Shown: positions 26,767 to 35,452, numbered from the stretch's first letter. The stretch: 64,000 nucleotides of DNA from Carboxylicivirga mesophila (GCF_018271975.1 NZ_JAGUCN010000008.1:62001-126000); one strand, 5' to 3'. The notes: generated by a model from the sequence alone, not told the origin. Numbers and translations are program-made.

Positions 26767-26801
26767 CAACACATTTTTTATTGATTAGAGAACTGTTTAC
26801 A

Positions 26802-27458
26802 ATGAAACATTTAATTGCTCCATCCTTATTAGCAGCCGATTTTAGTAATCTCAAGAAAGATGTTGAAATGCTCAATAGAAGTGAAGCCGACTGGTTTCAC
26901 CTGGATATAATGGATGGTGTTTTTGTGCCTAATATCTCCTTTGGTATTCCAATATTAGAAGCTATCAAACCTTTGGCTGAAAAACCTTTTGATGTGCACC
27001 TGATGATTGTGCAACCCGAAAGGTATATTGAGACGTTTAAAAAGGCAGGAGCTGACCTGTTTAATGTGCACTACGAGGCAAGCACGCATTTACACAGAAC
27101 GGTTCAAACCATTCATGCCAATGACATGAAAGCAGGCGTAACCCTGAATCCTCATACTCCCGTTAGTGTTCTTGAAGATATTGTGAGTGAGCTGGATTTG
27201 GTGCTTCTTATGTCGGTAAATCCTGGATTTGGAGGACAAAAGTATATTGAAAACACGTACAATAAGGTTGAGCAGCTTAAAGAGCTCGTTCTGCGAAAAA
27301 ATAGTCGGGCACTTATTCAGGTTGATGGTGGTGTTGATAATACCAATGCGGCACAGTTGGTGGAGAAAGGAGCTGATGTGTTAGTGGCAGGAAGTTATGT
27401 TTTTAAGTCAGTGAACCCTGAGCAGACCATTTCTGGATTAAAGAATTTATCGTTTTAA
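26802..27458 (+). CDS. rpe: ribulose-phosphate 3-epimerase
   Basis: Pentose phosphate pathway enzyme of 218 residues that interconverts ribulose 5-phosphate and xylulose 5-phosphate in the cytoplasm. The family marks are complete: APSLLAADFSNL at the start, HLDIMDGVFVPNISFG with metal-binding His and Asp, DVHLMIVQPE, LMSVNPGFGGQKYI and VDGGVDNTN. The ATG at 26802 matches the family N-terminus (MKHLIAPSLLAAD); an upstream start would include the promoter. It follows rpoD on the same strand but has its own promoter. Confidence 0.96.
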   Translation: MKHLIAPSLLAADFSNLKKDVEMLNRSEADWFHLDIMDGVFVPNISFGIPILEAIKPLAEKPFDVHLMIVQPERYIETFKKAGADLFNVHYEASTHLHRTVQTIHANDMKAGVTLNPHTPVSVLEDIVSELDLVLLMSVNPGFGGQKYIENTYNKVEQLKELVLRKNSRALIQVDGGVDNTNAAQLVEKGADVLVAGSYVFKSVNPEQTISGLKNLSF

Positions 27459-27613
27459 CCATTAAATAAATTGGATTAGAAAAAGATGAGTGTGTAATCC
27501 TTCTGTTGTAAGGGGCTGGAAGGAGTGATGGTTTTATGTTGCTTAGAGGTGTTGTGCAGGTACCATGTATGTACCATGCTCGATACAGCTTCGGTGTTTG
27601 TTCGAATTCTATA

Positions 27614-27701
27614 TAAGCGAAGCTGGATCGAACATGGATCGAAGCAGGATCGAAGCTGGATCGATGAATGATCGAAGCGGTATCGATGGCAGATCGAAGG
27701 T
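27614..27701. repeat. tandem array with exact 11-bp period (GGATCGAAGCT)
   Basis: Seven ATCGA motifs begin at 27627, 27638, 27649, 27660, 27671, 27682 and 27693, all exactly 11 bp apart, and a degenerate eighth unit starts the array at 27614. Consensus GGATCGAAGCT; two units contain the palindrome ATCGAT. The period is not a multiple of three and both frames are broken, so it is not coding. It lies in the ~315 bp gap between rpe and the methyltransferase gene, ~35 bp before the latter's promoter. The period is close to one DNA turn. Confidence 0.85.
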
Positions 27702-27736
27702 CTAATTTGTTTTAACCGAAGAAAATAATTCGCAGC

Positions 27737-27767
27737 TTGTAAGCACCGTGTCGAAATATTACTTTTG
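27737..27767 (+). promoter_or_regulatory. promoter abutting the methyltransferase start
   Basis: TTG at 27737-27739, 20-nt spacer and TACTTTTG at 27760-27767. The ATG follows at 27774, where transcription should begin, so the mRNA may be leaderless. Confidence 0.6.
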
Positions 27768-27773
27768 TGCTAT

Positions 27774-28508
27774 ATGGAAAGCAGTACAACAGATTCGAAC
27801 TATAATGACCCACTTGGCGAGGCAGCACTTGCCTACCTGGCTGGGAAAAGAAACCTTAAGATTAAAGTACAATCGAATATTGTAGAAGACGACGTTATTC
27901 CGGTGGATTACCTGTTCAGGCAATTCAATGAAATGCCTGTTTTGGAGCAACAAGCGATCCTTCATTGTCGGGGAAGTGTGCTGGATATTGGTGGTGGCGT
28001 TGGTTCGCATGCCCTGGAGTTGCAAAAGAAAGGATTGGATGTCACCATGCTTGATGTTTCGCATGGATGCTGTCTGGCAGCTAAGCAAAGAGGGGTGAAA
28101 AAAGTAATCAATGATGACTTCTATTCATTGACATCTGAGCAGGGATATGATACATTGCTGCTGATGATGAACGGAATTGGATTAGCCGCAGCAATTGAGC
28201 ATTTGCCGGTTTTCTTCGCTCAGATAAAAAGGTTGTTAAAACCTGGTGGTCAGGTTATCCTTGATAGTTCGGATCTACGCTACTTATACATGGACGAGGA
28301 TAGTTACTGCGATTTACCTGATGAGCAATATTATGGCGAGGTGATGTACACTATGACTTTCAGGCAACATAAAACAATACCATTTGAGTGGCTGTTTATT
28401 GACTCAGCTTTGTTGGCAGCAAAAGCTAAAGAAAATGGGTTTAGTTTTGAGAAGATGGCGGATGGGTATCATTATGATTATCTGGCACGCTTGCAACTTA
28501 TCACTTGA
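27774..28508 (+). CDS. SAM-dependent class I methyltransferase
   Basis: Methyltransferase of ~244 residues, substrate unknown. The SAM-binding motif I is VLDIGGGVGSHALEL (near residue 70), followed by TMLDVS (motif II, acidic residue binding the SAM ribose) and LLKPGGQVILDSS (post-motif). The N-terminal helix part (SNYNDPLGEAALAYLAG) has no informative match to me. The ATG at 27774 is preferred; a TTG at 27765 overlaps the -7 box. The gene stands alone between the 11-bp array and the type IX secreted protein gene. Confidence 0.85.
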   Translation: MESSTTDSNYNDPLGEAALAYLAGKRNLKIKVQSNIVEDDVIPVDYLFRQFNEMPVLEQQAILHCRGSVLDIGGGVGSHALELQKKGLDVTMLDVSHGCCLAAKQRGVKKVINDDFYSLTSEQGYDTLLLMMNGIGLAAAIEHLPVFFAQIKRLLKPGGQVILDSSDLRYLYMDEDSYCDLPDEQYYGEVMYTMTFRQHKTIPFEWLFIDSALLAAKAKENGFSFEKMADGYHYDYLARLQLIT

Positions 28509-28644
28509 AATTAACCGATAATAACCCTAAATGAAGTTTTTGTCAAAGAATCTGGTTGAAAGGGTTATTGAACAGAAGTTGTTAATGTTAATACGATGGA
28601 TTTTAGTATCTTTCGGATTGTTCGTCTATGAAAAATAATAGGTT

Positions 28645-31600
28645 ATGAGAAATATTTACGCGTTATTATGCATATTTGTTGGATTGGTTATTAGTGTTGG
28701 TGCTTATAGTCAATCGATAATTGGCTATGAACCAGGGCAGGATGCGAATGATGCTGATAAAGCACAAAATCTGGTTTTAACTTTTGATCAGAATATCAGT
28801 TTTAATCCCAACTTTACTTTTCTTGAAATACGATTGTATAATGACGATAGCAGTTCATTAATTGAGACTTGGGTTTGTATAAATAGTTCTGCACAGCCAG
28901 GTGTGACAATTTCGGGAGATGATCTGATTATAAATCCTTCAGATGATCTACTTGAGGGAATCAGTTACCATATTGAAATTGATCCTGGAGCAATTGACGG
29001 ATTTGGAGGAATTGATAACTCAGAATTAAATAACTGGCGTTTCGCAACGGTATCGTCATTGATTTATTACCCACTGCAAGATGCAATTGATGTTCCATTG
29101 ATTACTTCTATGACCTTAACTTTTCAGAATAGTATTTCATTTAATCCAAATTTCACTTTCCCTGAAATAAGATTATATAATGGTGATGCTGATGCCTTGT
29201 TGGAATCCTGGACTTGTACATTGGGAAGTGCATCACCAGGGGTTTCAATATCTGATAATGTACTTACTATCAATCCAACCGATAATCTTCTGGAAGGAAC
29301 AAGTTATTATATAACGATTGATCAAGGGGCAATCAATGGTTTTGATGGTATTGATAACTCAGAAGGTAATAATTGGCGATTTACAGCCATATCATATCCT
29401 CCAATTCCTATAATTTATAGTCCTACTCAGGACTCAATAAATGTGCCAATAGATAAAACATTTCGACTTACTTTTGACCGAGATATACAGTGGGTTAATG
29501 TTACATCAGACTATTATATTAGGATTAATGATAATGCAACTCAATCTCCCGTAATTAATTATTTGATAGGAAATGGAGAAATAAATGCTAACTTGAATAT
29601 TACTTCGGATGTACTCTCAATTACTTTGCCTACAGCACTGAATCCGAATACAGCTTATTATATTACAGTTCCCAACGGAGTTATTGAGTCAACTTCTGGT
29701 GCCGGTTATGGTGGCATCAACAATGCGGCGGATAATAACTGGAGATTCACCACTGTTGGACCTCCGATTTGGACCAGTGGTTATCCATCGACTAGAAATT
29801 TATCCAGAACTAATGTTGATATAGTAGGGCGAACAGATAAGGCAGGTACCTATTATTACGTTGTAACGAGCAGTATCACGCAGCCTTCAGTTGCTCAAAT
29901 TATGAATGGTTTAGATCATAATGGTGCAGTAGCCTTATTTCATAATTCAACAGCCCCAGGAACTATGCAGGCAAATATAGAGTTTGTTGATGTTTTGGAT
30001 ATTGATGGGATTGATATTGCTCCAACAACCTATTATGTGTATTATCTTGCAGTTTCGGATCAAGGATTAGATTCTCAAGTTGGAGTAACTAGTTTCACAA
30101 CAGTTGAGAGAGATGCTCCAACTGCTGATTTTAATCCTGTTGATGGGGCTACTAATATTTCAGTTTCTTCTAATATTCTTGTAACCTATAATGAAGCGAT
30201 CCGAAACGTAGATGGTTCAGTTATTGATAATACTAACGCACATAATCTAGTTAATATTCCTGGATTCTCTGATTATAGTGTTACGATTGATCCAACTAAA
30301 CAAATTTTAACTATCACCCCAAATGTGCCGTTTGCTAGTAGCACAACTTATTCCGTTATTGTTAATCCAGTAGAGGATTGGTTTGGCAATGAGCAAACAG
30401 AAGTAATGGCAAGTTCATTTACGACTTCTGATTTTGTAACCTGGAATGGAAGTGTTTCTAGTGATTGGAGCGATCCGGATAACTGGACAGGAGCATTAGT
30501 TGCAGGATTTAATGCGCTTATTCCAGCTACTGGTGTTTCAAATTGGCCTAATGTTACTACTAATACGGGCTATTACGTGAAAGACATTGTTATTGAAGCC
30601 GGAGCTGAATTAAACATAGGTTCTATGGGTAATTTATTAGTAACAGGATATTTTGTTATGACCTCATCAAATACAGGAAAAGGAAATGCCTCACTGATAA
30701 ATAACGGTACATTGAATATTTCTAGCAGTAATAAAGTGCAAATACAACAAAATGTCACGAGTAACCCAACTAAGTGGATGATGATTTCATCGCCCGTTGC
30801 AGGAGCAACTCAAGCAAATATTAATTGTGTAGGCGTTGTTTCTGAATATGATATGAGTATTAATGAATGGGTGCCCATTGGAGCAAATACCCCAATGGAT
30901 GTGGCGAAAGGATATCAGTCATATTCTTTCGAGAATATGGTGTTCAGTGGTGCTATTAATAATGCCTCTTCTTATAATGTAAATGCATTGAAAACGACCC
31001 ATAATGGAGGTTTTAATCTAGCAGGGAATCCATATCCATGTTCGATAGACTGGAATTTATTGGATATTGGGACAGCTGGATTGCTTAATGCTTTTTGGGT
31101 GTATTTAAATGATTCACAGCAGTATGGAACGTACAATGGAAATGCAGAGTTGGGAACTAACTTACCTGAGTTAGGAACTAGTGTAATTCCTTCTCATCAT
31201 GCTTTCTGGGTTCGAGTTCCTGATGGAGAGTTGTCCGGAGCATTATCAATTCCTTCATCGGCGAGAGTTCACAATACTAATACTTATCTCAAGTCAACTA
31301 AGTCGGATAATAAGGGTGTTATTAGACTGGTTGGAGTTAATGGTGAAAGTAAAGATGAGGCTGTTATTGCTTTTAATAATGAAGCCAAAGCGGTATTTGA
31401 TACGCATGATACAGAAAAACGATTTGCAAGTAAATATGGCAATGTGTTTGAAATATTCTCATTGCTTCAGGATAAGAAATTATGCATTAATAGCTTTGAT
31501 GAACTTAGTGATGCGATTATAGTTCCTATTGGTGTTAATGCGCCAAGTGAGGGAAATTATACTATTGAGTTGAAGGAAGTCAATAACTTTAATAAAGAAA

Positions 31601-31989
31601 TAGAGGTTAAGCTAGAAGATTTATCAACAGGAATATCTAATTTTATTGATATGCAAGAGGTTGGTCAATATGAATTTTCAATAGCTCAAGGATTGACAAC
31701 TAATCGTTTTAATTTGCATATTCAACCCAAGAATGATGGTGCAACTAATATTAACACCGAAGATTCTGAACAAATTCAGATTTATAGCAATAACAACTAT
31801 TTGTATATAGATATTCCGAATCTAAATAATCCAACATATCATCTTTTTAATATTAGCGGGCAGTTAATTGCTAATGGACAACTAGTTGGGAATAGTTTAA
31901 ATAAGGTTCTTGCAATGAATAAAGGGATTGTTATTATAAAGGTTAATAGTCGTGAGGGTACATTTGTAAAAAAGGTTTTTGTGGAATAA
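28645..31989 (+). CDS. type IX secreted Ig-like multidomain surface protein
   Basis: Large exported protein, 1114 residues, with signal peptide (ALLCIFVGLVISVGAYSQ). It has three Ig-like (Big_5) repeats, about residues 28-130, 131-250 and 255-370, each ending in a variant of IDNSE.NNWRF. An Fn3-like section with GTYYYVVTSS and a fourth Ig-like domain with ADFNPVDGATNIS follow. The region from WNGSVSSDWSDPDNW resembles domains in other secreted Bacteroidota proteins. The last ~75 residues (IQIYSNNNYLYIDI to GTFVKKVFVE) form a type A sorting domain for the type IX system. The gene is visibly more AT-rich than its neighbours. Adhesin or surface-layer function is inferred. Confidence 0.88.
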   Translation: MRNIYALLCIFVGLVISVGAYSQSIIGYEPGQDANDADKAQNLVLTFDQNISFNPNFTFLEIRLYNDDSSSLIETWVCINSSAQPGVTISGDDLIINPSDDLLEGISYHIEIDPGAIDGFGGIDNSELNNWRFATVSSLIYYPLQDAIDVPLITSMTLTFQNSISFNPNFTFPEIRLYNGDADALLESWTCTLGSASPGVSISDNVLTINPTDNLLEGTSYYITIDQGAINGFDGIDNSEGNNWRFTAISYPPIPIIYSPTQDSINVPIDKTFRLTFDRDIQWVNVTSDYYIRINDNATQSPVINYLIGNGEINANLNITSDVLSITLPTALNPNTAYYITVPNGVIESTSGAGYGGINNAADNNWRFTTVGPPIWTSGYPSTRNLSRTNVDIVGRTDKAGTYYYVVTSSITQPSVAQIMNGLDHNGAVALFHNSTAPGTMQANIEFVDVLDIDGIDIAPTTYYVYYLAVSDQGLDSQVGVTSFTTVERDAPTADFNPVDGATNISVSSNILVTYNEAIRNVDGSVIDNTNAHNLVNIPGFSDYSVTIDPTKQILTITPNVPFASSTTYSVIVNPVEDWFGNEQTEVMASSFTTSDFVTWNGSVSSDWSDPDNWTGALVAGFNALIPATGVSNWPNVTTNTGYYVKDIVIEAGAELNIGSMGNLLVTGYFVMTSSNTGKGNASLINNGTLNISSSNKVQIQQNVTSNPTKWMMISSPVAGATQANINCVGVVSEYDMSINEWVPIGANTPMDVAKGYQSYSFENMVFSGAINNASSYNVNALKTTHNGGFNLAGNPYPCSIDWNLLDIGTAGLLNAFWVYLNDSQQYGTYNGNAELGTNLPELGTSVIPSHHAFWVRVPDGELSGALSIPSSARVHNTNTYLKSTKSDNKGVIRLVGVNGESKDEAVIAFNNEAKAVFDTHDTEKRFASKYGNVFEIFSLLQDKKLCINSFDELSDAIIVPIGVNAPSEGNYTIELKEVNNFNKEIEVKLEDLSTGISNFIDMQEVGQYEFSIAQGLTTNRFNLHIQPKNDGATNINTEDSEQIQIYSNNNYLYIDIPNLNNPTYHLFNISGQLIANGQLVGNSLNKVLAMNKGIVIIKVNSREGTFVKKVFVE

Positions 31990-32016
31990 GAAAAAACAGT
32001 TTCTTTGTATTGGAAA

Positions 32017-32229
32017 ATGAATATGTTAAAAGTTAAAAGAAATACATATAGGGCTCCTGAATTAAAAGAGTATGAACTAGATAAGGATATCTTGCTGGTA
32101 ATGGCTTCTCCAAACGATGGAACTGGACCGCCAGATCCTGGTGGTGGTGGTGGGCCTCCTCAACCAACAGCCCAGCAATCTTCATCTTCCTTGCAGGATA
32201 ATCCGTTTGAAGAGAACAATTTAAAATAG
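32017..32229 (+). CDS. small Gly/Pro-rich peptide of unknown function
   Basis: Seventy-residue product starting at ATG 32017 (32023 is an alternative). The N-terminal half is charged and ends hydrophobic (YRAPELKEYELDKDILLVMASPND), then a GPPDPGGGGGPPQP linker, a Gln/Ser-rich part and an acidic DNPFEENN tail. It has no signal peptide or Cys. It starts 28 bp after the type IX secreted protein stop and ends before a strong terminator, so the two are probably co-transcribed. Small proteins with a K..Y..PE..E.E(L/V)D-type start are common in Bacteroidota; I do not know a function. A peptide precursor is possible but no modification enzyme is nearby. Confidence 0.65.
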   Translation: MNMLKVKRNTYRAPELKEYELDKDILLVMASPNDGTGPPDPGGGGGPPQPTAQQSSSSLQDNPFEENNLK

Positions 32230-32239
32230 ATAAAAACAG

Positions 32240-32262
32240 AAAGGCGACCATTGGTCGCCTTT
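32240..32262 (+). terminator. terminator after the small peptide gene
   Basis: Stem AAAGGCGACC (32240-32249) with GGTCGCCTTT (32253-32262) around ATT. It separates the peptide gene from the convergent QueF-like gene and may serve both strands. Confidence 0.8.
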
Positions 32263-32287
32263 ATTGTTATATCATTGCCGGTATTTG

Positions 32288-32728
32288 TTACATGGTTACT
32301 TGCCAGGTATCTTCCAGGTTATTTTTCCAATCGCTGAATTTTTCATCACCACCACGTACTTTCCAATCTGAGTCAACCGTTAGCTTAGAACTGATGCCTC
32401 CGCGAGGATTGCAAATCATGGTAACACGAATGCGCTCCGGCTCATATACCTCAACCAAATGGTCGTAGAATACGTTAATCAGGCGCTCGTATGATACCGT
32501 GATGTTTCTCAGGTGATGCACGTATTCTTTAAGTGACTTCAGCTCAATGATGCGTTTCTTAGGATAAAAAGTAATGAATACATCTGCAAAGTCGGGCTGA
32601 TTCTTAACCCCCAGAAAGGTGAATTCAGGAATCTTAATCTTAATCTCATATGCCTGTCCAGTGGGGTTAGGCAGCGACTTTAGTATAGACTGGTCAATGT
32701 CTTTGTACGTTAAAACTTGCTGTTCCAT
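32288..32728 (-). CDS. queF: QueF-family T-fold protein lacking the catalytic cysteine
   Basis: A 146-residue homologue of preQ0 reductase, which makes preQ1 for queuosine. Family marks: IPEFTF, QPDFADV, ELKSLKEYVHHLRN and NPRGGISS. In QueF the active-site Cys lies in EFTSLCPKTGQPDF; here the segment reads EFTFLGVKNQPDF, one residue shorter, with Gly40 where Cys belongs. The only Cys in the protein is Cys106, before PRGGIS. The reading frame is intact on both sides, so this is not a frameshift. Either this subgroup uses another mechanism or another substrate. No other queuosine gene is in the window. The family is certain, the activity is not. Confidence 0.75.
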   Translation of the reverse strand: MEQQVLTYKDIDQSILKSLPNPTGQAYEIKIKIPEFTFLGVKNQPDFADVFITFYPKKRIIELKSLKEYVHHLRNITVSYERLINVFYDHLVEVYEPERIRVTMICNPRGGISSKLTVDSDWKVRGGDEKFSDWKNNLEDTWQVTM

Positions 32729-32908
32729 TAATTAAATAATTTCGGTTTTTGTTTTGCTTTATGAAGAACAAAAATAATGATTTATAATAGATGATGAGAG
32801 GAATGGTGATAAATGTTAGTTTTTATTAGAAAGTGGAGGAAGGAGAAGGAAGCAATATGTTTTATGTTCTCTTTGGACTTCCTTCTTCGGACTTCGGACT
32901 TTTTTAAC

Positions 32909-32916
32909 TAATTTTG
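32909..32916 (+). promoter_or_regulatory. -7 box of rlmD
   Basis: TAATTTTG fits TAnnTTTG and places the start of transcription ~15 nt before the GTG at 32938. The sequence just upstream (32876-32901) is a short run of ACTTCGG-like repeats. Confidence 0.5.
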
Positions 32917-32937
32917 CGCCCGAAAAACAGATAGAAA

Positions 32938-34347
32938 GTGGGACGATCACGAAAAAGTAAACCTTTATTAAAGAAGGTAACCATAACAGATGTGGCAGCT
33001 GAAGGCAAAGCCATGTGCCGGGTAGAGGACAGGGTGGTATTTGTGCAGCGCACTGTGCCTGGCGATGTAGTGGATGTGCAGGTAACTAAGAAACGACGCA
33101 ACTACTACGAAGGTTTTCCGGTATTTTTTCATGAATACAGCAGTATTCGCCAGGAGCCTATGTGTGAGCATTTTGGTGTGTGTGGTGGCTGTAAATGGCA
33201 GGCATTGCCTTATGAGCATCAGTTAAAATACAAAGAACGTGAAGTGGTTAATAACTTAAGTAGGATTGGTAAGGTAACTTTGCCAGATGTTACACCTATC
33301 TTGCGTTCTGAAAAAACTGAGTTTTACCGAAATAAATTGGAGTTTACGTTCTCGAATAACCGCTGGTTATCTGAGGAAGAACTAAAGACCGATGAGCCTG
33401 TTGAGCATCGTAATGGGGTTGGATTTCACATTCCTGGTATGTATGATAAGGTTGAGGATGTCAAGAAGTGCTATTTACAAAAGGATCCGTCCAATGCTAT
33501 TCGTTTGGCTATTAAAGACTATGCCCTTGAACATGGCCTAACCTTTTTCGACCTTAAGAAACAGGAGGGTTTTTTAAGAACACTGATTATTCGCACGAGT
33601 TCTACCGGCGAATTAATGGTTATTCTTACTTTATTTCATGAGAATAAAGAATGGCGGGAAGGTCTTCTGAGTTTTATTCAAACAAAGTTTCCTGAAATAA
33701 CATCACTGATGTATGTTATCAATTCAAAGAAGAATGATACCATTGCCGACCAGGATATTGTTCTTTTTGCAGGTCAGGATCATATCTTTGAAGAGATGGA
33801 AGGCTTGAAATTTAAAATTGGCCCAAAATCTTTCTATCAAACGAATTCGGAGCAAGCCTACGAACTTTATAAGGTAACACGTGATTTTGCTAACATTAAA
33901 AGTCATGAAGTCGTTTATGACTTATATACAGGCACGGGTACCATTGCTAATTTTGTGGCAAGTCAGGCTAAAAAAGTGATTGGAGTAGAATATGTGCCTG
34001 AAGCCATCGAAGATGCAAAGGTGAATTCAACCATTAATGGCATCGATAATACCAGCTTCTTTGCGGGTGATATGAAGGATGTACTCAACTTTGATTTTAT
34101 AAAGAAACAAGGGCACCCTGATGTAATGATCGTTGATCCGCCAAGAGCAGGTATGCACGCCGATGTAGTTGAAACAATTTTAACCACGGCACCGGATCGT
34201 ATTGTTTATGTAAGCTGTAACTCAGCTACACAGGCACGCGATCTTAATATGCTGGATGTTCGTTATAAAGTAACCAAAGTGCAGCCTGTGGATATGTTTC
34301 CGCATACGCACCATGTTGAAAATGTAGTGCTTCTGGAAAGAAAATAA
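32938..34347 (+). CDS. rlmD: 23S rRNA (uracil-C5)-methyltransferase RlmD
   Basis: RNA m5U methyltransferase of the RlmD/TrmA family, 469 residues, modifying U1939 of 23S rRNA by homology. An N-terminal TRAM domain (TITDVAAEGKAMCRVEDRVVFV) is followed by the iron-sulfur cysteines (CEHFGVCGGCKWQ), the SAM site (VVYDLYTGTGTIANF), the DPPRAG motif and the catalytic Cys in YVSCNSATQARDL. The start is a GTG 15 nt after the predicted transcription start; an ATG further in would cut the TRAM domain. It ends before a strong hairpin shared with the convergent SDR gene. Confidence 0.93.
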   Translation: MGRSRKSKPLLKKVTITDVAAEGKAMCRVEDRVVFVQRTVPGDVVDVQVTKKRRNYYEGFPVFFHEYSSIRQEPMCEHFGVCGGCKWQALPYEHQLKYKEREVVNNLSRIGKVTLPDVTPILRSEKTEFYRNKLEFTFSNNRWLSEEELKTDEPVEHRNGVGFHIPGMYDKVEDVKKCYLQKDPSNAIRLAIKDYALEHGLTFFDLKKQEGFLRTLIIRTSSTGELMVILTLFHENKEWREGLLSFIQTKFPEITSLMYVINSKKNDTIADQDIVLFAGQDHIFEEMEGLKFKIGPKSFYQTNSEQAYELYKVTRDFANIKSHEVVYDLYTGTGTIANFVASQAKKVIGVEYVPEAIEDAKVNSTINGIDNTSFFAGDMKDVLNFDFIKKQGHPDVMIVDPPRAGMHADVVETILTTAPDRIVYVSCNSATQARDLNMLDVRYKVTKVQPVDMFPHTHHVENVVLLERK

Positions 34348-34361
34348 TAGTATCGCATATC

Positions 34362-34406
34362 AAAAAGCGACAAAGGTCAAAACATGATAGGCTTTTGTCG
34401 CTTTTT
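34362..34406. terminator. terminator between rlmD and SDR gene
   Basis: Stem AAAAAGCGACAAA (34362-34374) with TTTGTCGCTTTTT (34394-34406). It ends in T on the plus strand and can act on both strands. Confidence 0.75.
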
Positions 34407-34418
34407 TGTGCCCAATAG

Positions 34419-35243
34419 TTAGATTTTAGTTGTAAGCACCGAGCTTTTGGGAGGTTTTTGCCTTTTAGTGGCAACGTGTTGAATCCAGCGAGACAATAAG
34501 GGCGACTTGTTCAGCCAAAACAGAAGGGTATTGATAGTGCCCGGTATGCATATGACTTTATTACTATTCAGGTTAGCCAGTGAAGCTTCTACTACCTGTT
34601 CAACAGGTGTCCATAGAAAATCTGGTACACGATTGACGAATTCAGCTTTCCGGTCAATGGCGGAATGAAAGGAGGTTGGGGTAAAACCAGGACTTAAGGC
34701 CTGAATTTTTATGCCGTATCGCCCCACCTCACTCTGCAAGGTTTGGCTGAACTTGATGATGGCCGCCTTGGTGGTTGCATACATCACACTTCCTGGTAGC
34801 TCCATAAACGCAGCAAAGGATGCCAGGTTGATTATATAGCCAGATTGTTGCTTAATCATTTCTGGCAATACAGCTTTGCTGAATCTCACAGTACTGGTTA
34901 GGTGCACGTTTATCATGCGCAATTGCTCTTCCATTGACACTTCCATGAAATAACCAGCAATACCAAAGCCTGCATTGTTGATTAATAAATGAATATTTTG
35001 AAGAGAATGGATGTGCTGTTCAACTTGTTGTATATCGCTTTCTTTAGATAGATCGGCTACAATGTAATTAATCGTTGTGTTGTAATTGGCAGAAAGAAAG
35101 CTGGATAATTCAACGAGTTTCTCCTTGCGTCTGGCAATAAGCAATAGCTCATAGCCCTGCTCTGCCAGTTTAATGGCAAAGGCCTGTCCGATTCCACTTG
35201 TTGGCCCCGTTATAATGGCTATCTTTTTATTTGGTGCGGTCAT
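34419..35243 (-). CDS. short-chain dehydrogenase/reductase
   Basis: Classical SDR of 274 residues using NAD(P). The cofactor motif TGPTSGIGQAF, the NNAGFG motif, the catalytic Ser in LASFAAF and the YATTK pair are visible. Arg residues after the second strand (LLIARRKEKL) suggest NADP. The ATG at 35243 begins MTAPNKKIAIITG, a normal SDR start; an upstream in-frame ATG adds ten residues. The C-terminal hydrophobic part (INTLLFWLNKSPLLSRWIQH) resembles membrane-associated SDRs acting on lipids. Substrate unknown; it has no operon partners. Confidence 0.88.
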   Translation of the reverse strand: MTAPNKKIAIITGPTSGIGQAFAIKLAEQGYELLLIARRKEKLVELSSFLSANYNTTINYIVADLSKESDIQQVEQHIHSLQNIHLLINNAGFGIAGYFMEVSMEEQLRMINVHLTSTVRFSKAVLPEMIKQQSGYIINLASFAAFMELPGSVMYATTKAAIIKFSQTLQSEVGRYGIKIQALSPGFTPTSFHSAIDRKAEFVNRVPDFLWTPVEQVVEASLANLNSNKVICIPGTINTLLFWLNKSPLLSRWIQHVATKRQKPPKSSVLTTKI

Positions 35244-35452
35244 GGTTAGTGTATTAGTATGATGCCATGACAAAGTTAATCATAATAGCTTTCATGGACT
35301 AGTGTCTGCATTTGTTTTGCTTTAAACGCAAATTTGCTTATTGTATTGCTATAAGAATTGTAAAGGGTTTTGTATCAGGTGATATTATTGTTATATTCAT
35401 CATGGCATGTTATTTGAAACTAAAAACTTTATAACTCGAAAAAAATACTGCT

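Noticed and set aside
27614-27701. CRISPR-like repeat array
   Set aside because: The period is 11 bp with no spacers between repeats and no cas genes, so it is a tandem motif array, not CRISPR.
27785-27800. TTCGAATC-like T-loop on the minus strand as a tRNA gene
   Set aside because: No acceptor, D-arm or anticodon stem can be built around it; it lies in the start of the methyltransferase gene.
32590-32640. Frameshift as the reason for the missing QueF cysteine
   Set aside because: Conserved motifs before (IPEFTF) and after (QPDFADV) are in the same frame with only one residue fewer, so no compensating shift is needed.
32729-32937. preQ1 riboswitch upstream of the QueF-like gene
   Set aside because: No compact hairpin with A-rich tail and binding core could be found before the start codon.
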